Shown one piece after another: positions 1 through 6,928 of a stretch of DNA of 10,525 nucleotides. Position 1 is the stretch's first letter, and each line of letters starts with the position of its first letter. The stretch is from Eubacteriaceae bacterium (lineage in GTDB: Bacteria; Bacillota; Clostridia; Eubacteriales; UBA1433): assembly GCA_012797825.1 (NCBI GenBank), contig JAAZOI010000194.1:1-10525 (forward strand), read 5' to 3'. Made by a program: the position numbers and the translations under genes. Below the pieces are notes generated by a model. It was not told the DNA's origin, did no database searches, and worked only from the letters and a program-made list of their open reading frames with translations.

Positions 1-749
1 GCTAAAGTTATCTCGGGTATCACCCCTTTAGCCATTATAATAATTTTAGCGTCTATTTTCCTGCCTGATGATAAAACGGCTATGTCGTTTTCAATTCTTG
101 TTATTTTTTCTCCGATATACAGGTTAATGCCTTTATCGTAAATTTCTTTATGCAGTATCTGCACCATATCGTAGTCAAATGTATTTAATACCTGCTTTGA
201 CGCGATTACTATTGAAACGTTGTATCCCGCTTTTCGCAAATTTTCTGCGGTTTCTATGCCGATAAACCCGCCGCCGACTACAAGCACGTCTTTTGCGTGG
301 TTTTGTCTGATAAATTTATTCAGTCTGTCAATATCCACTACGTTTCTTACGAAGAATACATTTGCGCTGTCTATTCCGTCAATATTTTCTTTTATAGGCC
401 TCGCTCCGGGAGAAAGTATCAGCTTATCGTAATTTTCAGTATATGTATCGCCAGTTATAACATTCTTGACAATAACGTTTTTATTTTTTCTGTCTATAGA
501 AATTACTTCGTTATTAACCCTTGCCGTAATATTAAACCGTTTTAAAAAAATCTCGGGATTCATTAAAACCAAATCATCCGCGTCTTGTATAATACCGCTT
601 AAATGATAAGGAAGAGCGCAGTTTGAAAACGAAACATGAGGTCCCCTTTCAAACATTATAATTTCATCATCTTCACTATTTCTTCTCAGTCTTGCCGCCG
701 CCGATGCGCCTCCGGCTACTCCGCCTATAATTAATATTTTACGTCCCAT
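1..749 (-). CDS. CoA-disulfide reductase / NADH oxidase-family flavoprotein, N-terminal part (runs off window)
   Basis: The 249 visible residues form the FAD domain and the start of the NAD(P)H domain of a pyridine nucleotide-disulfide oxidoreductase. The N-terminus IIGGVAGGASAAARLRR (residues 7-23) is the FAD dinucleotide-binding fold. SFSNCALPYHLSG (residues 40-52) carries the single redox-active Cys44 typical of CoA-disulfide reductases, NADH oxidases and NADH peroxidases, rather than a CxxC. A second fold, VVGGGFIGIETAENL (about residues 157-171), is the NAD(P)H site, and AKGVIPE near the window edge matches the family's conserved GVxP stretch. The family reduces CoA disulfide, polysulfide or O2 with NAD(P)H in the cytosol; which substrate applies cannot be told from this half. 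A rhodanese domain could follow outside the window. The start is the ATG at 749-747, preceded by AAAGGA about 11 bases upstream. Roughly 200 or more residues are missing. Confidence 0.88.
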   Translation of the reverse strand, partial: MGRKILIIGGVAGGASAAARLRRNSEDDEIIMFERGPHVSFSNCALPYHLSGIIQDADDLVLMNPEIFLKRFNITARVNNEVISIDRKNKNVIVKNVITGDTYTENYDKLILSPGARPIKENIDGIDSANVFFVRNVVDIDRLNKFIRQNHAKDVLVVGGGFIGIETAENLRKAGYNVSIVIASKQVLNTFDYDMVQILHKEIYDKGINLYIGEKITRIENDIAVLSSGRKIDAKIIIMAKGVIPEITL

Positions 750-828
750 AATTTATTTATTCCTTTTAATAAATTTAGCTATAGTTTTTTTATAGTATTA
801 ATATTGATAATTTTTTTGTATCAGCTAA

Positions 829-857
829 ATTCTACAATACCTTATATTAAAATTCAA
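829..857 (-). promoter_or_regulatory. sigma-A promoter for the flavoprotein gene
   Basis: Read on the minus strand, TTGAAT (857-852), a 17-base spacer and TAGAAT (834-829) form a near-consensus sigma-A promoter. It would give a leader of about 75 bases before the ATG at 749. A 9-base inverted repeat (AATTTAGCT at 772-780, AGCTAAATT at 823-831) overlaps the -10 element with its distal arm. Confidence 0.6.
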
Positions 858-964
858 ATACTTTAGTTTTCTGTTTTATAAATTAATAATTATAATTTCA
901 TAAACATAGCTTGCTGTCAAAATACAAAATTCGACAAAATAACCTATTTATCTCTAAAATATAA

Positions 965-993
965 TTGCATACGCTCTGCAAACATTTTATAAT
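965..993 (+). promoter_or_regulatory. sigma-A promoter for the MFS-acyltransferase operon
   Basis: TTGCAT (965-970), a 17-base spacer and a perfect TATAAT (988-993) form a strong sigma-A promoter. Transcription should begin near base 1000. This bears on the start codon: an ATG at 1003 would be almost leaderless, whereas the ATG at 1030 follows a ribosome site inside the transcript. Confidence 0.65.
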
Positions 994-1029
994 CATTTTT
1001 AAATGCAAGGGAAGGAATGTATAAATTAT

Positions 1030-2439
1030 ATGAAAAAATTGAGTCTTGGCAGAAAACTGGCATTCGCATGCTGTGATGTATTGGGGGGCGGCGCTTTTAA
1101 TATTATTAATTTCCTTTATCCTGTTTTCTTGGCGTTAACGGTAGGACTTAGCGCCTATTGGATCAGCGGCATCATGCTTGCCACAAGAATTTGGGATGCC
1201 TTAATTGACCCGCTGGTCGGTCAGATTTCCGATGCTACAAAAAGCAGGTTCGGCAAACGCAGAATATACATGATAGTATGCGCCCCGTTTATTTTAGTGG
1301 CAATGGTCTTCATGTTTTACCCCTATTCATTTCAGTCCATGACAACTAGAGCAATTGCCGTTTTTGCCTCATATCTCATTTTTTGCACTATACAATCTTT
1401 TATAATGGTGCCCTATTATTCTCTGTCCTCTGAGATTTCAAGCGACTATCATCAGCGCGCTTCGGCGAATTCATTCCGTCTGGGCTTCAGCATTTTTTCA
1501 TCAATTATATGCGTTGCCGTGCCGGGACTTATAGTAAACGCTTATAACTCAAACCAAGGATACATAGTAATGGGAATTATTTTCGGCTCAATATTTTGCG
1601 TAAGCGTTCTTATAACGGGTTTTTTTGCAAAAGAAGAAATAATCACCCCTCCGATAAATATAAAATTCAACAATATATTAAAGTCGTTTAAAATGCTGAA
1701 ACTCGGTGCCTTTCGTCAGTATTTAAGTTTGCTGATTATGCTTCAGATAACCATGGTTGTTATGAGCGGTTTGTTCTTCTTTTTCATAGATTTTTATATA
1801 TGCCGTGATACAACTGCGGCAGGTCAGTCAAATATGCTCGGATTAATATCGGCAGCTGTTATGTTTGCTACTCAAATTATCGCTCTGCCGTTTTATTTAT
1901 GGCTGATCAAAAAAGTAGGCAAATCCGCTGCTTATCGTTTCGGCTCAATTATTTGGATTATCTGCGGCATTGTTCTGTTTTTCTTAAAGCCCGGAGCCCC
2001 GTATTTACATGTTATCCTGCTTGGATTTATAATGGGATTTGGAATCAGCGGACCGGGACTTGTGCCGCACACAATGTTCGGCGATGTAGCCGATGCAGCA
2101 CAGCTTGTTTACGGAACGCGTAACGACGGAGCCATGGGCGGATTGGTTAATTTTATGAGCAAGGCGTCTCAGGCAATAGGCATATCCGTTGCGATGGCGA
2201 CGTTAGGCGTGTTTGGTTTCATACAGGCGCAGCCCGGGTCAAAGGTGCTTGCGCAGCCTGAAACCGCTCAATACGCAATCAGAGCTTTCATGGCGTTCAC
2301 CCCTCTTCTCCTTATGGGCATAGGCATCATTGTTTCATTAAAATATACTATAACCGCCGAAAAACAAAAACAAATCAAAGCGGCAATAGATAACAACGAA
2401 AAGCCCGCTGAACTAATGAAAGAACTGATGCCGCAATGA
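1030..2439 (+). CDS. GPH-family (MelB-like) MFS cation symporter
   Basis: This is a 12-helix inner-membrane transporter of about 469 residues, the usual length for the glycoside-pentoside-hexuronide:cation symporter family. The signature TRIWDALIDPLVGQISDATKS (from residue 52) is the family's helix II and loop 2-3 motif. Asp56 and Asp60 sit where MelB binds its coupling cation, and Lys378 in NFMSKASQAIG appears to correspond to MelB Lys377. VPYYSLSSEIS (from residue 127) is the helix IV signature. I chose the ATG at 1030 over the in-frame ATG at 1003 because AAGGGAAGGA (1007-1016) lies between them and the predicted transcript begins near 1000. The gene overlaps the next one by ATGA, so the two are probably translated together. 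Family members import sugars or glycosides, but eukaryotic MFSD2A, with the same fold, carries lysophospholipids. The acyltransferase partner makes a lipid substrate worth considering. Confidence 0.88.
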   Translation: MKKLSLGRKLAFACCDVLGGGAFNIINFLYPVFLALTVGLSAYWISGIMLATRIWDALIDPLVGQISDATKSRFGKRRIYMIVCAPFILVAMVFMFYPYSFQSMTTRAIAVFASYLIFCTIQSFIMVPYYSLSSEISSDYHQRASANSFRLGFSIFSSIICVAVPGLIVNAYNSNQGYIVMGIIFGSIFCVSVLITGFFAKEEIITPPINIKFNNILKSFKMLKLGAFRQYLSLLIMLQITMVVMSGLFFFFIDFYICRDTTAAGQSNMLGLISAAVMFATQIIALPFYLWLIKKVGKSAAYRFGSIIWIICGIVLFFLKPGAPYLHVILLGFIMGFGISGPGLVPHTMFGDVADAAQLVYGTRNDGAMGGLVNFMSKASQAIGISVAMATLGVFGFIQAQPGSKVLAQPETAQYAIRAFMAFTPLLLMGIGIIVSLKYTITAEKQKQIKAAIDNNEKPAELMKELMPQ

Positions 2440-3641
2440 AAATAAAACAAGGAAAAAACGCAAGGGCAACTCGCCCGAACATAATTGTCTATATCATACT
2501 TGGCGGCATTGTCTCTCTATATGCGAAAGTTTTTAAAAAGCAACAACTTCACCGCAGCTATACTTCAATAAAACCTCCTTTTATATTGATTGGAAATCAC
2601 AGCAGTTTTTTCGATTTTATTTATGCAATACGGGCGTTTTATCCCCGCCGCATAAATTTCGTTGTCGCGCGCAAATATTTTCATCTCTGCGGTCTGCGCC
2701 AAATTATGAAAATATCGCATTCCATTCCAAAAAGCCTTTTCCAAAATGATTTGAGCGCAATCCGCGCTATGTTTGATATTTTAAAACAAGAAGGAATTGT
2801 GGGCATTTATCCTGAAGGGCAAATAGCGGCGCACGGGATTTCCATACAAAACAGCGAGGCAATTGCCAAATTCGTCAAAAAAGCTGGCGTGCCGCTGGTC
2901 AGCATACTCACAGGCGGAGGTTATTTCTGCAATCCTCCGTGGACAAAGTTGCAGCGCAGAGGCGCAGTAAAAAGCAGCATAAGTATTGCTCTTACCGCTG
3001 CCCAAGTTGAAAATCTCGGTGTTAACGAAATTTCTAGTGTAATAAAACAAAATATTTTCATGAATAACTTTCAGTGGCAGCGTGCAAATAACGAAAAATA
3101 CTCAGGCAAAAATCTGGCGCAGGGTCTTGAAAACTTACTCTACATTTGCCCCTGCTGTAAAAATGAATTTACCATATCTACAAAAGGCGATTATGTATTC
3201 TGTGAAAATTGCAGCGCTTCCGCCCGTTTTTGTGAAGACGGACATTTGCTTTGGCAGAATAAAAACTATTTTAACCATATAGGACAGTGGTATCTCTGGC
3301 AGATTGAAATAGAGAATAATAACATAATGCAAAGTGAGAATTTTTCCGTCTCGGAGCCGGTCATTTTAGCAATGCTTAAACTCTCCGGCTGCGGCATTGA
3401 ACCTGTAGGGCAAGGTGTTTTTACTGCTGATAAAAAAAACTATACTTATAAAGGTACATTGCACGGCGAAAATGTAACGCTGACTTTTTCTTCAGCTTTA
3501 AGGGCTATGCCTTACGATACAGGAAGCAATTTTCAAATTTATGATAAAAACCTGCTTTATGAGTTTCGCCCGGCAAACCCTAAATTTTGCGTCAAAATTG
3601 CAAATATATGCGAATGCTTATTTAATATAGCGTCTACTTAA
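2436..3641 (+). CDS. PlsC-type lysophospholipid acyltransferase with C-terminal zinc ribbon
   Basis: The first 200 or so residues are a glycerolipid acyltransferase domain of the PlsC (1-acylglycerol-3-phosphate acyltransferase) superfamily. A hydrophobic segment (about residues 15-30) precedes the catalytic HX4D motif, NHSSFFD (His55, Asp60). IYPEG (124-128) is the acceptor-binding PEG motif, and GVPLVSI (151-157) is the last conserved block. Such enzymes move an acyl chain onto a lyso-lipid at the cytoplasmic membrane face. Unusually, the protein continues to 401 residues, against about 200-260 for ordinary PlsC. Residues 238-259 hold a CxxC...CxxC zinc ribbon (Cys238, Cys241, Cys256, Cys259), followed by about 130 residues rich in predicted beta strands that I cannot assign; a PH-like fold is a guess. 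The ATG overlaps the MFS stop codon as ATGA and has no good ribosome site of its own, implying translational coupling. Confidence 0.82.
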   Translation: MKIKQGKNARATRPNIIVYIILGGIVSLYAKVFKKQQLHRSYTSIKPPFILIGNHSSFFDFIYAIRAFYPRRINFVVARKYFHLCGLRQIMKISHSIPKSLFQNDLSAIRAMFDILKQEGIVGIYPEGQIAAHGISIQNSEAIAKFVKKAGVPLVSILTGGGYFCNPPWTKLQRRGAVKSSISIALTAAQVENLGVNEISSVIKQNIFMNNFQWQRANNEKYSGKNLAQGLENLLYICPCCKNEFTISTKGDYVFCENCSASARFCEDGHLLWQNKNYFNHIGQWYLWQIEIENNNIMQSENFSVSEPVILAMLKLSGCGIEPVGQGVFTADKKNYTYKGTLHGENVTLTFSSALRAMPYDTGSNFQIYDKNLLYEFRPANPKFCVKIANICECLFNIAST

Positions 3642-3947
3642 TTTTTATTTAAAAAATGCCGCAGATGAGGCATATTTTTTTGAATAATCCTATAAGCTTA
3701 ATTATATGCTGTTACTATCGTTATATCCCTTCTACATAACGCCAAACATTTTGAGACAATATAACTGAAATATTAAGAATTAAAAATAATGCCATATAAT
3801 TGTACTCATTTATATATTTACATCAATATACGGCGTTGTCAAAATTCACAATAATATTTATTTATTGCTATCTTTGAGGTAAATTGATATTATGATAAAA
3901 TATAGTTTAAAATATGAATTTAAATATATGAAACCAAGTGTTAACGG
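3642..3947. other. 306-bp AT-rich spacer
   Basis: Apart from the terminator at 3652-3681, I see no gene, RNA or clear repeat here. Loose promoter-like hexamers occur (TTGTCA at 3836, TTGAGG at 3874, TATGAT at 3891), but none is spaced at 16-18 bases from a good partner. The promoter of the next gene therefore remains unassigned. Confidence 0.5.
3652..3681 (+). terminator. weak intrinsic terminator after the acyltransferase gene
   Basis: ATGCC (3656-3660) and GGCAT (3669-3673) pair around an 8-base loop. An A-run precedes the stem and a seven-T run (3675-3681) follows it. The GC stem is short, so termination may be partial. Confidence 0.5.
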
Positions 3948-3959
3948 GTGAATACATCA

Positions 3960-5327
3960 ATGGTTAAGATATCAAGGAAAATTATATTTATTTTTTTATT
4001 GGTCACATTCTTTGCGGCAAGCATGGTATTTACCTGGAATTTTTGCCTGAATAAAGAAGATAATGATAATGCTGTAAATGAAGAAATATCACAAAGTCCT
4101 GAAATCCAGTGGGGTCAGGATAATATTGCATTATTTTTTGAAAACAAACGTCTTAATCTTTCGCACCATATTTATTATGACACAAACAGATATTACCTGC
4201 CTGTATCGGAAATTGTCACTGAACTGGGCGGGAAAATAATATTAGAAAATAGCGCCGTGACAATAATATTGGGAAACAAAAAACAATTCATTGACTTAAC
4301 CAATAATACGTACACGCTTAACAATCAAATCTTTAACTTGAAAAAGAAAGTAATTTTAATAGACAATGCGGTATATATCAGTTTATTTGATTTTACGAAG
4401 CTATTTAACCTTAAGGTTACTTGGAACATAGAGGCAAAGTCGTTAAGCTTTTATTATAACCGTGATAAAACTGTAACCCGGCAGTGCCCGGCAACAGGAA
4501 AGCCGGCTCTTATCAGGTTAGAAGATCTATGCAGTTCTCCATTTTATCTTTCTTCCGTTTCTTTGGAAAAGCTTCGTATTATAAGCGATTATCTCTATAG
4601 TGAAAACGTGCCTTTTCATGTAACTTGGATTCCAAGATATATCGACCCTCGCCCTTCCTCTTATGCGGATATTGATATCTCAAAACAATATAGCATGGCA
4701 AATGCGGATTTTCTATACACGTTGGATTACCTTATAGATAGAAACGGGGTTATCGGCTTGCACGGCTACACTCACCAATACGGCTATACAGTCAGCGGAA
4801 ACGGTTACGAGTTTGACCGCGAAAAAAACACGGTTAATATCCCTTCTTCAAAAGAATATGCGCAGGAACGAATTGACGCGGCAAAAGTTACGGCGCAAAG
4901 ATTGGATGTTCCTTATACTTTCTTTACCGTACCTCATTATTCCCTTACGACAAAACAGCTTTTGGTTGTTCAGGCAAACTTTAACTATATTTATGAAGCG
5001 TATCCCAGACATTTGAAAAGATATCTTTACAGAGTCAAAGTAGTCAAAGACGGGGATAGAAATATAATCTACGTTCCGGCGCCGATTAATTTCCTTAACA
5101 TTAGCAATGATGAGCGCGACGTAGTAAATGTTGTAAAAAATCTCAATCCTAATGTTCTAGCAAGCTTTTTTTACCATCCGTATCTTGAATTTGACAATAT
5201 CACCCTGCAAAGAGGCAAGGATGGATATCCGTCATACACATATGCCTCGGACTCAACTCTTCACCAGCTTGTCAATACCCTTGAAGATAAAGGATATAGA
5301 TTTGTAAAAATCACGGAACTTAAATAA
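3960..5327 (+). CDS. secreted or anchored DUF2334 polysaccharide-deacetylase-like protein with copper-amine-oxidase-N-like stalk
   Basis: The start at ATG 3960 (455 residues) is preferred over GTG 3948 because GGTGA (3947-3951) lies 8 bases before it. Residues 8-27 form a membrane anchor or uncleaved signal. About residues 53-167 resemble the copper amine oxidase N-terminal domain, a small wall-associated stalk module common in Clostridia; LYVPVSEI-like and VYISLFDF-like segments are its usual landmarks. Residues 183-455 match DUF2334, a divergent branch of the NodB-like deacetylases: IRLEDL (Asp189) is the catalytic-Asp region, GLHGYTHQY holds His268 and His272 as likely metal ligands, and SFFYHPYLE (His406) is the late conserved block. 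The likely role is deacetylation of an extracellular or wall polysaccharide, with the substrate unknown. The gene stands alone between spacers of 306 and 163 bases. Confidence 0.8.
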   Translation: MVKISRKIIFIFLLVTFFAASMVFTWNFCLNKEDNDNAVNEEISQSPEIQWGQDNIALFFENKRLNLSHHIYYDTNRYYLPVSEIVTELGGKIILENSAVTIILGNKKQFIDLTNNTYTLNNQIFNLKKKVILIDNAVYISLFDFTKLFNLKVTWNIEAKSLSFYYNRDKTVTRQCPATGKPALIRLEDLCSSPFYLSSVSLEKLRIISDYLYSENVPFHVTWIPRYIDPRPSSYADIDISKQYSMANADFLYTLDYLIDRNGVIGLHGYTHQYGYTVSGNGYEFDREKNTVNIPSSKEYAQERIDAAKVTAQRLDVPYTFFTVPHYSLTTKQLLVVQANFNYIYEAYPRHLKRYLYRVKVVKDGDRNIIYVPAPINFLNISNDERDVVNVVKNLNPNVLASFFYHPYLEFDNITLQRGKDGYPSYTYASDSTLHQLVNTLEDKGYRFVKITELK

Positions 5328-5403
5328 TTTAAACCAATAATTATCATTTTCATGAAATTCATAAAAATCTTCCTTCCAGCATTTTCACAATATAGCTGAT
5401 TTA

Positions 5404-5432
5404 TTGATATTTGTAAATTTGTGTCATATAAT
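5404..5432 (+). promoter_or_regulatory. strong sigma-A promoter for the 51-residue membrane protein
   Basis: TTGATA (5404-5409), exactly 17 bases, then a perfect TATAAT (5427-5432). This is one of the best promoters in the window. It predicts a start near 5439 and a leader of about 50 bases ending in an ideal ribosome site. Confidence 0.75.
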
Positions 5433-5490
5433 TTAATAAAAGTTATATTTAATTTAATGAAATTATTTCGTATATAAGGAGGTTACATAT

Positions 5491-5646
5491 ATGTTTAACA
5501 AAAGACTGGGATTAATATTGCTTGGCATTTGGCTTATTGTTACCGGCTTGTTGAAATTTATATCAATTCCCGTCCCATATCTAGGCAGTATTATGGCAGT
5601 AATTGCCATAGTCGCCGGCATTTTAATATTATTGTCAAAGAAGTAA
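5491..5646 (+). CDS. 51-residue two-helix membrane protein of unknown function
   Basis: The ORF is short, but its expression signals are the best in the window: AAGGAGG (5476-5482) lies 8 bases before the ATG, behind a TTGATA-17-TATAAT promoter, with a strong hairpin terminator 70 bases after the stop. The product begins MFNKRLGLILLGIWLIVTGL and is almost entirely hydrophobic. Helix 1 spans about residues 6-24, a short loop contains IPVPYLG, and helix 2 spans about residues 33-48, ending LLSKK. Basic residues at both ends suggest both termini are cytoplasmic. I have a general sense of similar short LGIWLI...GIL-type proteins in other bacteria, but cannot name a family or function. It appears to be monocistronic. 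Confidence 0.75.
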   Translation: MFNKRLGLILLGIWLIVTGLLKFISIPVPYLGSIMAVIAIVAGILILLSKK

Positions 5647-5711
5647 CTTTAACCAGCCATTCATAATACTATAAAATCACAGCGAATTTAATTAAATGCA
5701 GCATAAACATC

Positions 5712-5737
5712 AAAAAAACCACGCAGAGCGTGGTTTT
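5712..5737. terminator. bidirectional hairpin terminator, copy 1 of a three-copy hairpin
   Basis: AAAACCACGC (5715-5724), loop AGA, GCGTGGTTTT (5728-5737) make a perfect 10-bp stem, with seven A on the left for minus-strand transcripts. It ends the small membrane protein gene. The sequence CATC-A7-CCACGC is shared with the copy at 6891. Confidence 0.8.
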
Positions 5738-5784
5738 CTATTTTCTATTATGATTTATATAGTGATATAGACAAATAAAATGTA

Positions 5785-5805
5785 GAGGCGATTATTAATC
5801 GCCAT
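5785..5805. repeat. REP/MITE-like palindrome
   Basis: GGCGATT (5787-5793), loop ATT, AATCGCC (5797-5803) form a perfect 7-bp stem. It resembles the short GTAGGGGCGATT...AATCGCC palindromes dispersed in many bacterial genomes. There is only one copy here, so its repetitive nature is inferred. Its GC-rich flank (ATCTCGCGTCGTCC) contrasts with the AT-rich surroundings. Confidence 0.4.
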
Positions 5806-5892
5806 CTCGCGTCGTCCTTGAAAACGCATAGAATGACCTTCTCATATATAATGACCGCAAATAATAATTTAGCAAAAAAGCATAGATACTAG

Positions 5893-5973
5893 TATTATGC
5901 TCTCCTTGCGTAATAATATTTGCAAATCTTAAAATAATAGATATTATAATAATAACATCAATAATCAAGGAGA
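5893..5973 (+). promoter_or_regulatory. possible stem-loop with anti-Shine-Dalgarno loop upstream of trxB-like gene
   Basis: TATTATGC (5893-5900) and GCGTAATA (5908-5915) pair over 8 bp, including one G-T wobble, around a pyrimidine loop. TCTCCTTG (5901-5908) is the exact complement of CAAGGAGA (5966-5973), the ribosome site of the next gene. This matters only if transcription starts upstream of 5893; the TATAAT at 5847-5852 lacks a good -35. Confidence 0.25.
5920..5947 (+). promoter_or_regulatory. possible sigma-A promoter for the thioredoxin reductase gene
   Basis: TTGCAA (5920-5925), 16 bases, TATTAT (5942-5947); a better -10, TATAAT at 5945-5950, is 19 bases away. Either would start transcription very close to the ribosome site AAGGAG (5967-5972). 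Confidence 0.4.
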
Positions 5974-5978
5974 TAAAT

Positions 5979-6839
5979 ATGGATACTTTATACGATGTAG
6001 CTATAGTAGGATGCGGCCCTGCCGGGATTTCGGCGGCTATCAACTGCAAAGTAAGGAACAAAAATATCATCTTCTTCGGCTCGGAGTTCTGCACTGCTAA
6101 AATGTACAAGTCGCCCCAGATATTTAACTACTTAGGCTACCCCGAAATAACAGGCGCGGAGCTGAGGGAACTGTTTATCAAGCATGCCTTGCAAGCGGGC
6201 GTAAAGTTCACAAAAGAAAAAGTAAGCATGGTCCTGCCTATGGACGATGAGTTCAGCATTGCGGGTTCTGATAACACCTACAGGGCAAAAGCCGTAATTC
6301 TGGCAACGGGAATAACCTTTACAAAAGCAATAAAAGGCGAAGAAGAGTTTTTGGGCAAGGGTGTCGGCTACTGCGCGACATGCGACGCGCCTTTATATCG
6401 CGGCAAGACTGTTGCTATGCTTGCTTATGATAAAGAAGCCGAAGAGGAATCCTCCTTCCTTTCCGAAATTTGCAAAAAAGTCTATTTTGTCCCGCTTTAT
6501 AATGATACGGGCGCGCTTAACGATAAAATAGAAGTCGTAAAAGATACACCGATTGAGATTATCGGCGAAAATAAAGTCACGCACCTTGTTCTTAAAAACT
6601 CCAAAATCGAAGTCGACGGAGTATTCATAATAAAAGAAGTCGCATCGCCCGAGCAGCTTGTACCCGGCGTTGAGATGGACGGTCCGCATATAAAGGTTAA
6701 CCGAAACATGGAAACAAATATCAAAGGCTTATACGCCGCGGGTGACTGCGCAGGCAAGCCCTATCAGCTTTCCAAAGCGGGCGGCGAAGGTCAGCTGGCG
6801 GCGCTCAATGCGATAGTTTATATAGATAATAAGAAATAA
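5979..6839 (+). CDS. thioredoxin reductase-like flavoprotein, probably ferredoxin-dependent (FFTR-type)
   Basis: This 286-residue protein has the thioredoxin reductase layout but is shorter than typical TrxB (about 310-320). The FAD fold is VAIVGCGPAGISAA (residues 7-20). GYCATCDAP (130-138) carries the redox disulfide Cys132-Cys135, and GLYAAGDCAGKPYQLSKAGGEGQLAA (250-275) is the C-terminal FAD block. The NADPH domain is degenerate: after CATCDAP the expected GGGxSA loop reads VAMLAYDKEAEEESSFL, and the HRRxxxR motif that grips the NADPH phosphate is absent. Loss of these motifs with the CxxC kept is characteristic of ferredoxin-dependent flavin thioredoxin reductases described in clostridia, which take electrons from reduced ferredoxin and reduce thioredoxin. 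No thioredoxin gene adjoins it. AAGGAG lies 6 bases before the ATG. It is monocistronic, between two copies of the same terminator hairpin. Confidence 0.82.
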   Translation: MDTLYDVAIVGCGPAGISAAINCKVRNKNIIFFGSEFCTAKMYKSPQIFNYLGYPEITGAELRELFIKHALQAGVKFTKEKVSMVLPMDDEFSIAGSDNTYRAKAVILATGITFTKAIKGEEEFLGKGVGYCATCDAPLYRGKTVAMLAYDKEAEEESSFLSEICKKVYFVPLYNDTGALNDKIEVVKDTPIEIIGENKVTHLVLKNSKIEVDGVFIIKEVASPEQLVPGVEMDGPHIKVNRNMETNIKGLYAAGDCAGKPYQLSKAGGEGQLAALNAIVYIDNKK

Positions 6840-6890
6840 CAAAGCATTAAAGCTATTAAATATTTATAGCCACATGTTTATTAAATCATC

Positions 6891-6917
6891 AAAAAAACCA
6901 CGCCTCTGCGTGGTTTT
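6891..6917. terminator. bidirectional hairpin terminator, copy 2
   Basis: AAAACCACGC (6894-6903), loop CTCT, GCGTGGTTTT (6908-6917). The stem is identical to copy 1. It ends the thioredoxin reductase gene on the plus strand. On the minus strand it follows the tRNA-like remnant at 6929-6965 after a 12-base gap, as a native tRNA terminator would. Confidence 0.8.
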
Positions 6918-6928
6918 ATATTATTCTG

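Noticed and set aside
220..545. Plus-strand open frames within the first 750 bases
   Set aside because: They are antisense to the clear flavoprotein frame, have no ribosome sites and encode no recognisable domain.
1003..1029. In-frame ATG at 1003 as the MFS start
   Set aside because: It lies about 3 bases from the predicted transcription start and has no ribosome site. The AAGGGAAGGA at 1007-1016 serves the ATG at 1030, and homology begins with KKLSLGRK just after it.
3948..3959. GTG start at 3948 for the DUF2334 protein
   Set aside because: It has no Shine-Dalgarno sequence, and the GTG itself lies within GGTGA, which is well placed for the ATG at 3960.
5795..6109. Minus-strand 104-residue frame at the start of the thioredoxin reductase gene
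   Set aside because: Its N-terminal half is antisense to the conserved FAD-binding codons. There is no ribosome site, and the composition is that of an antisense shadow.
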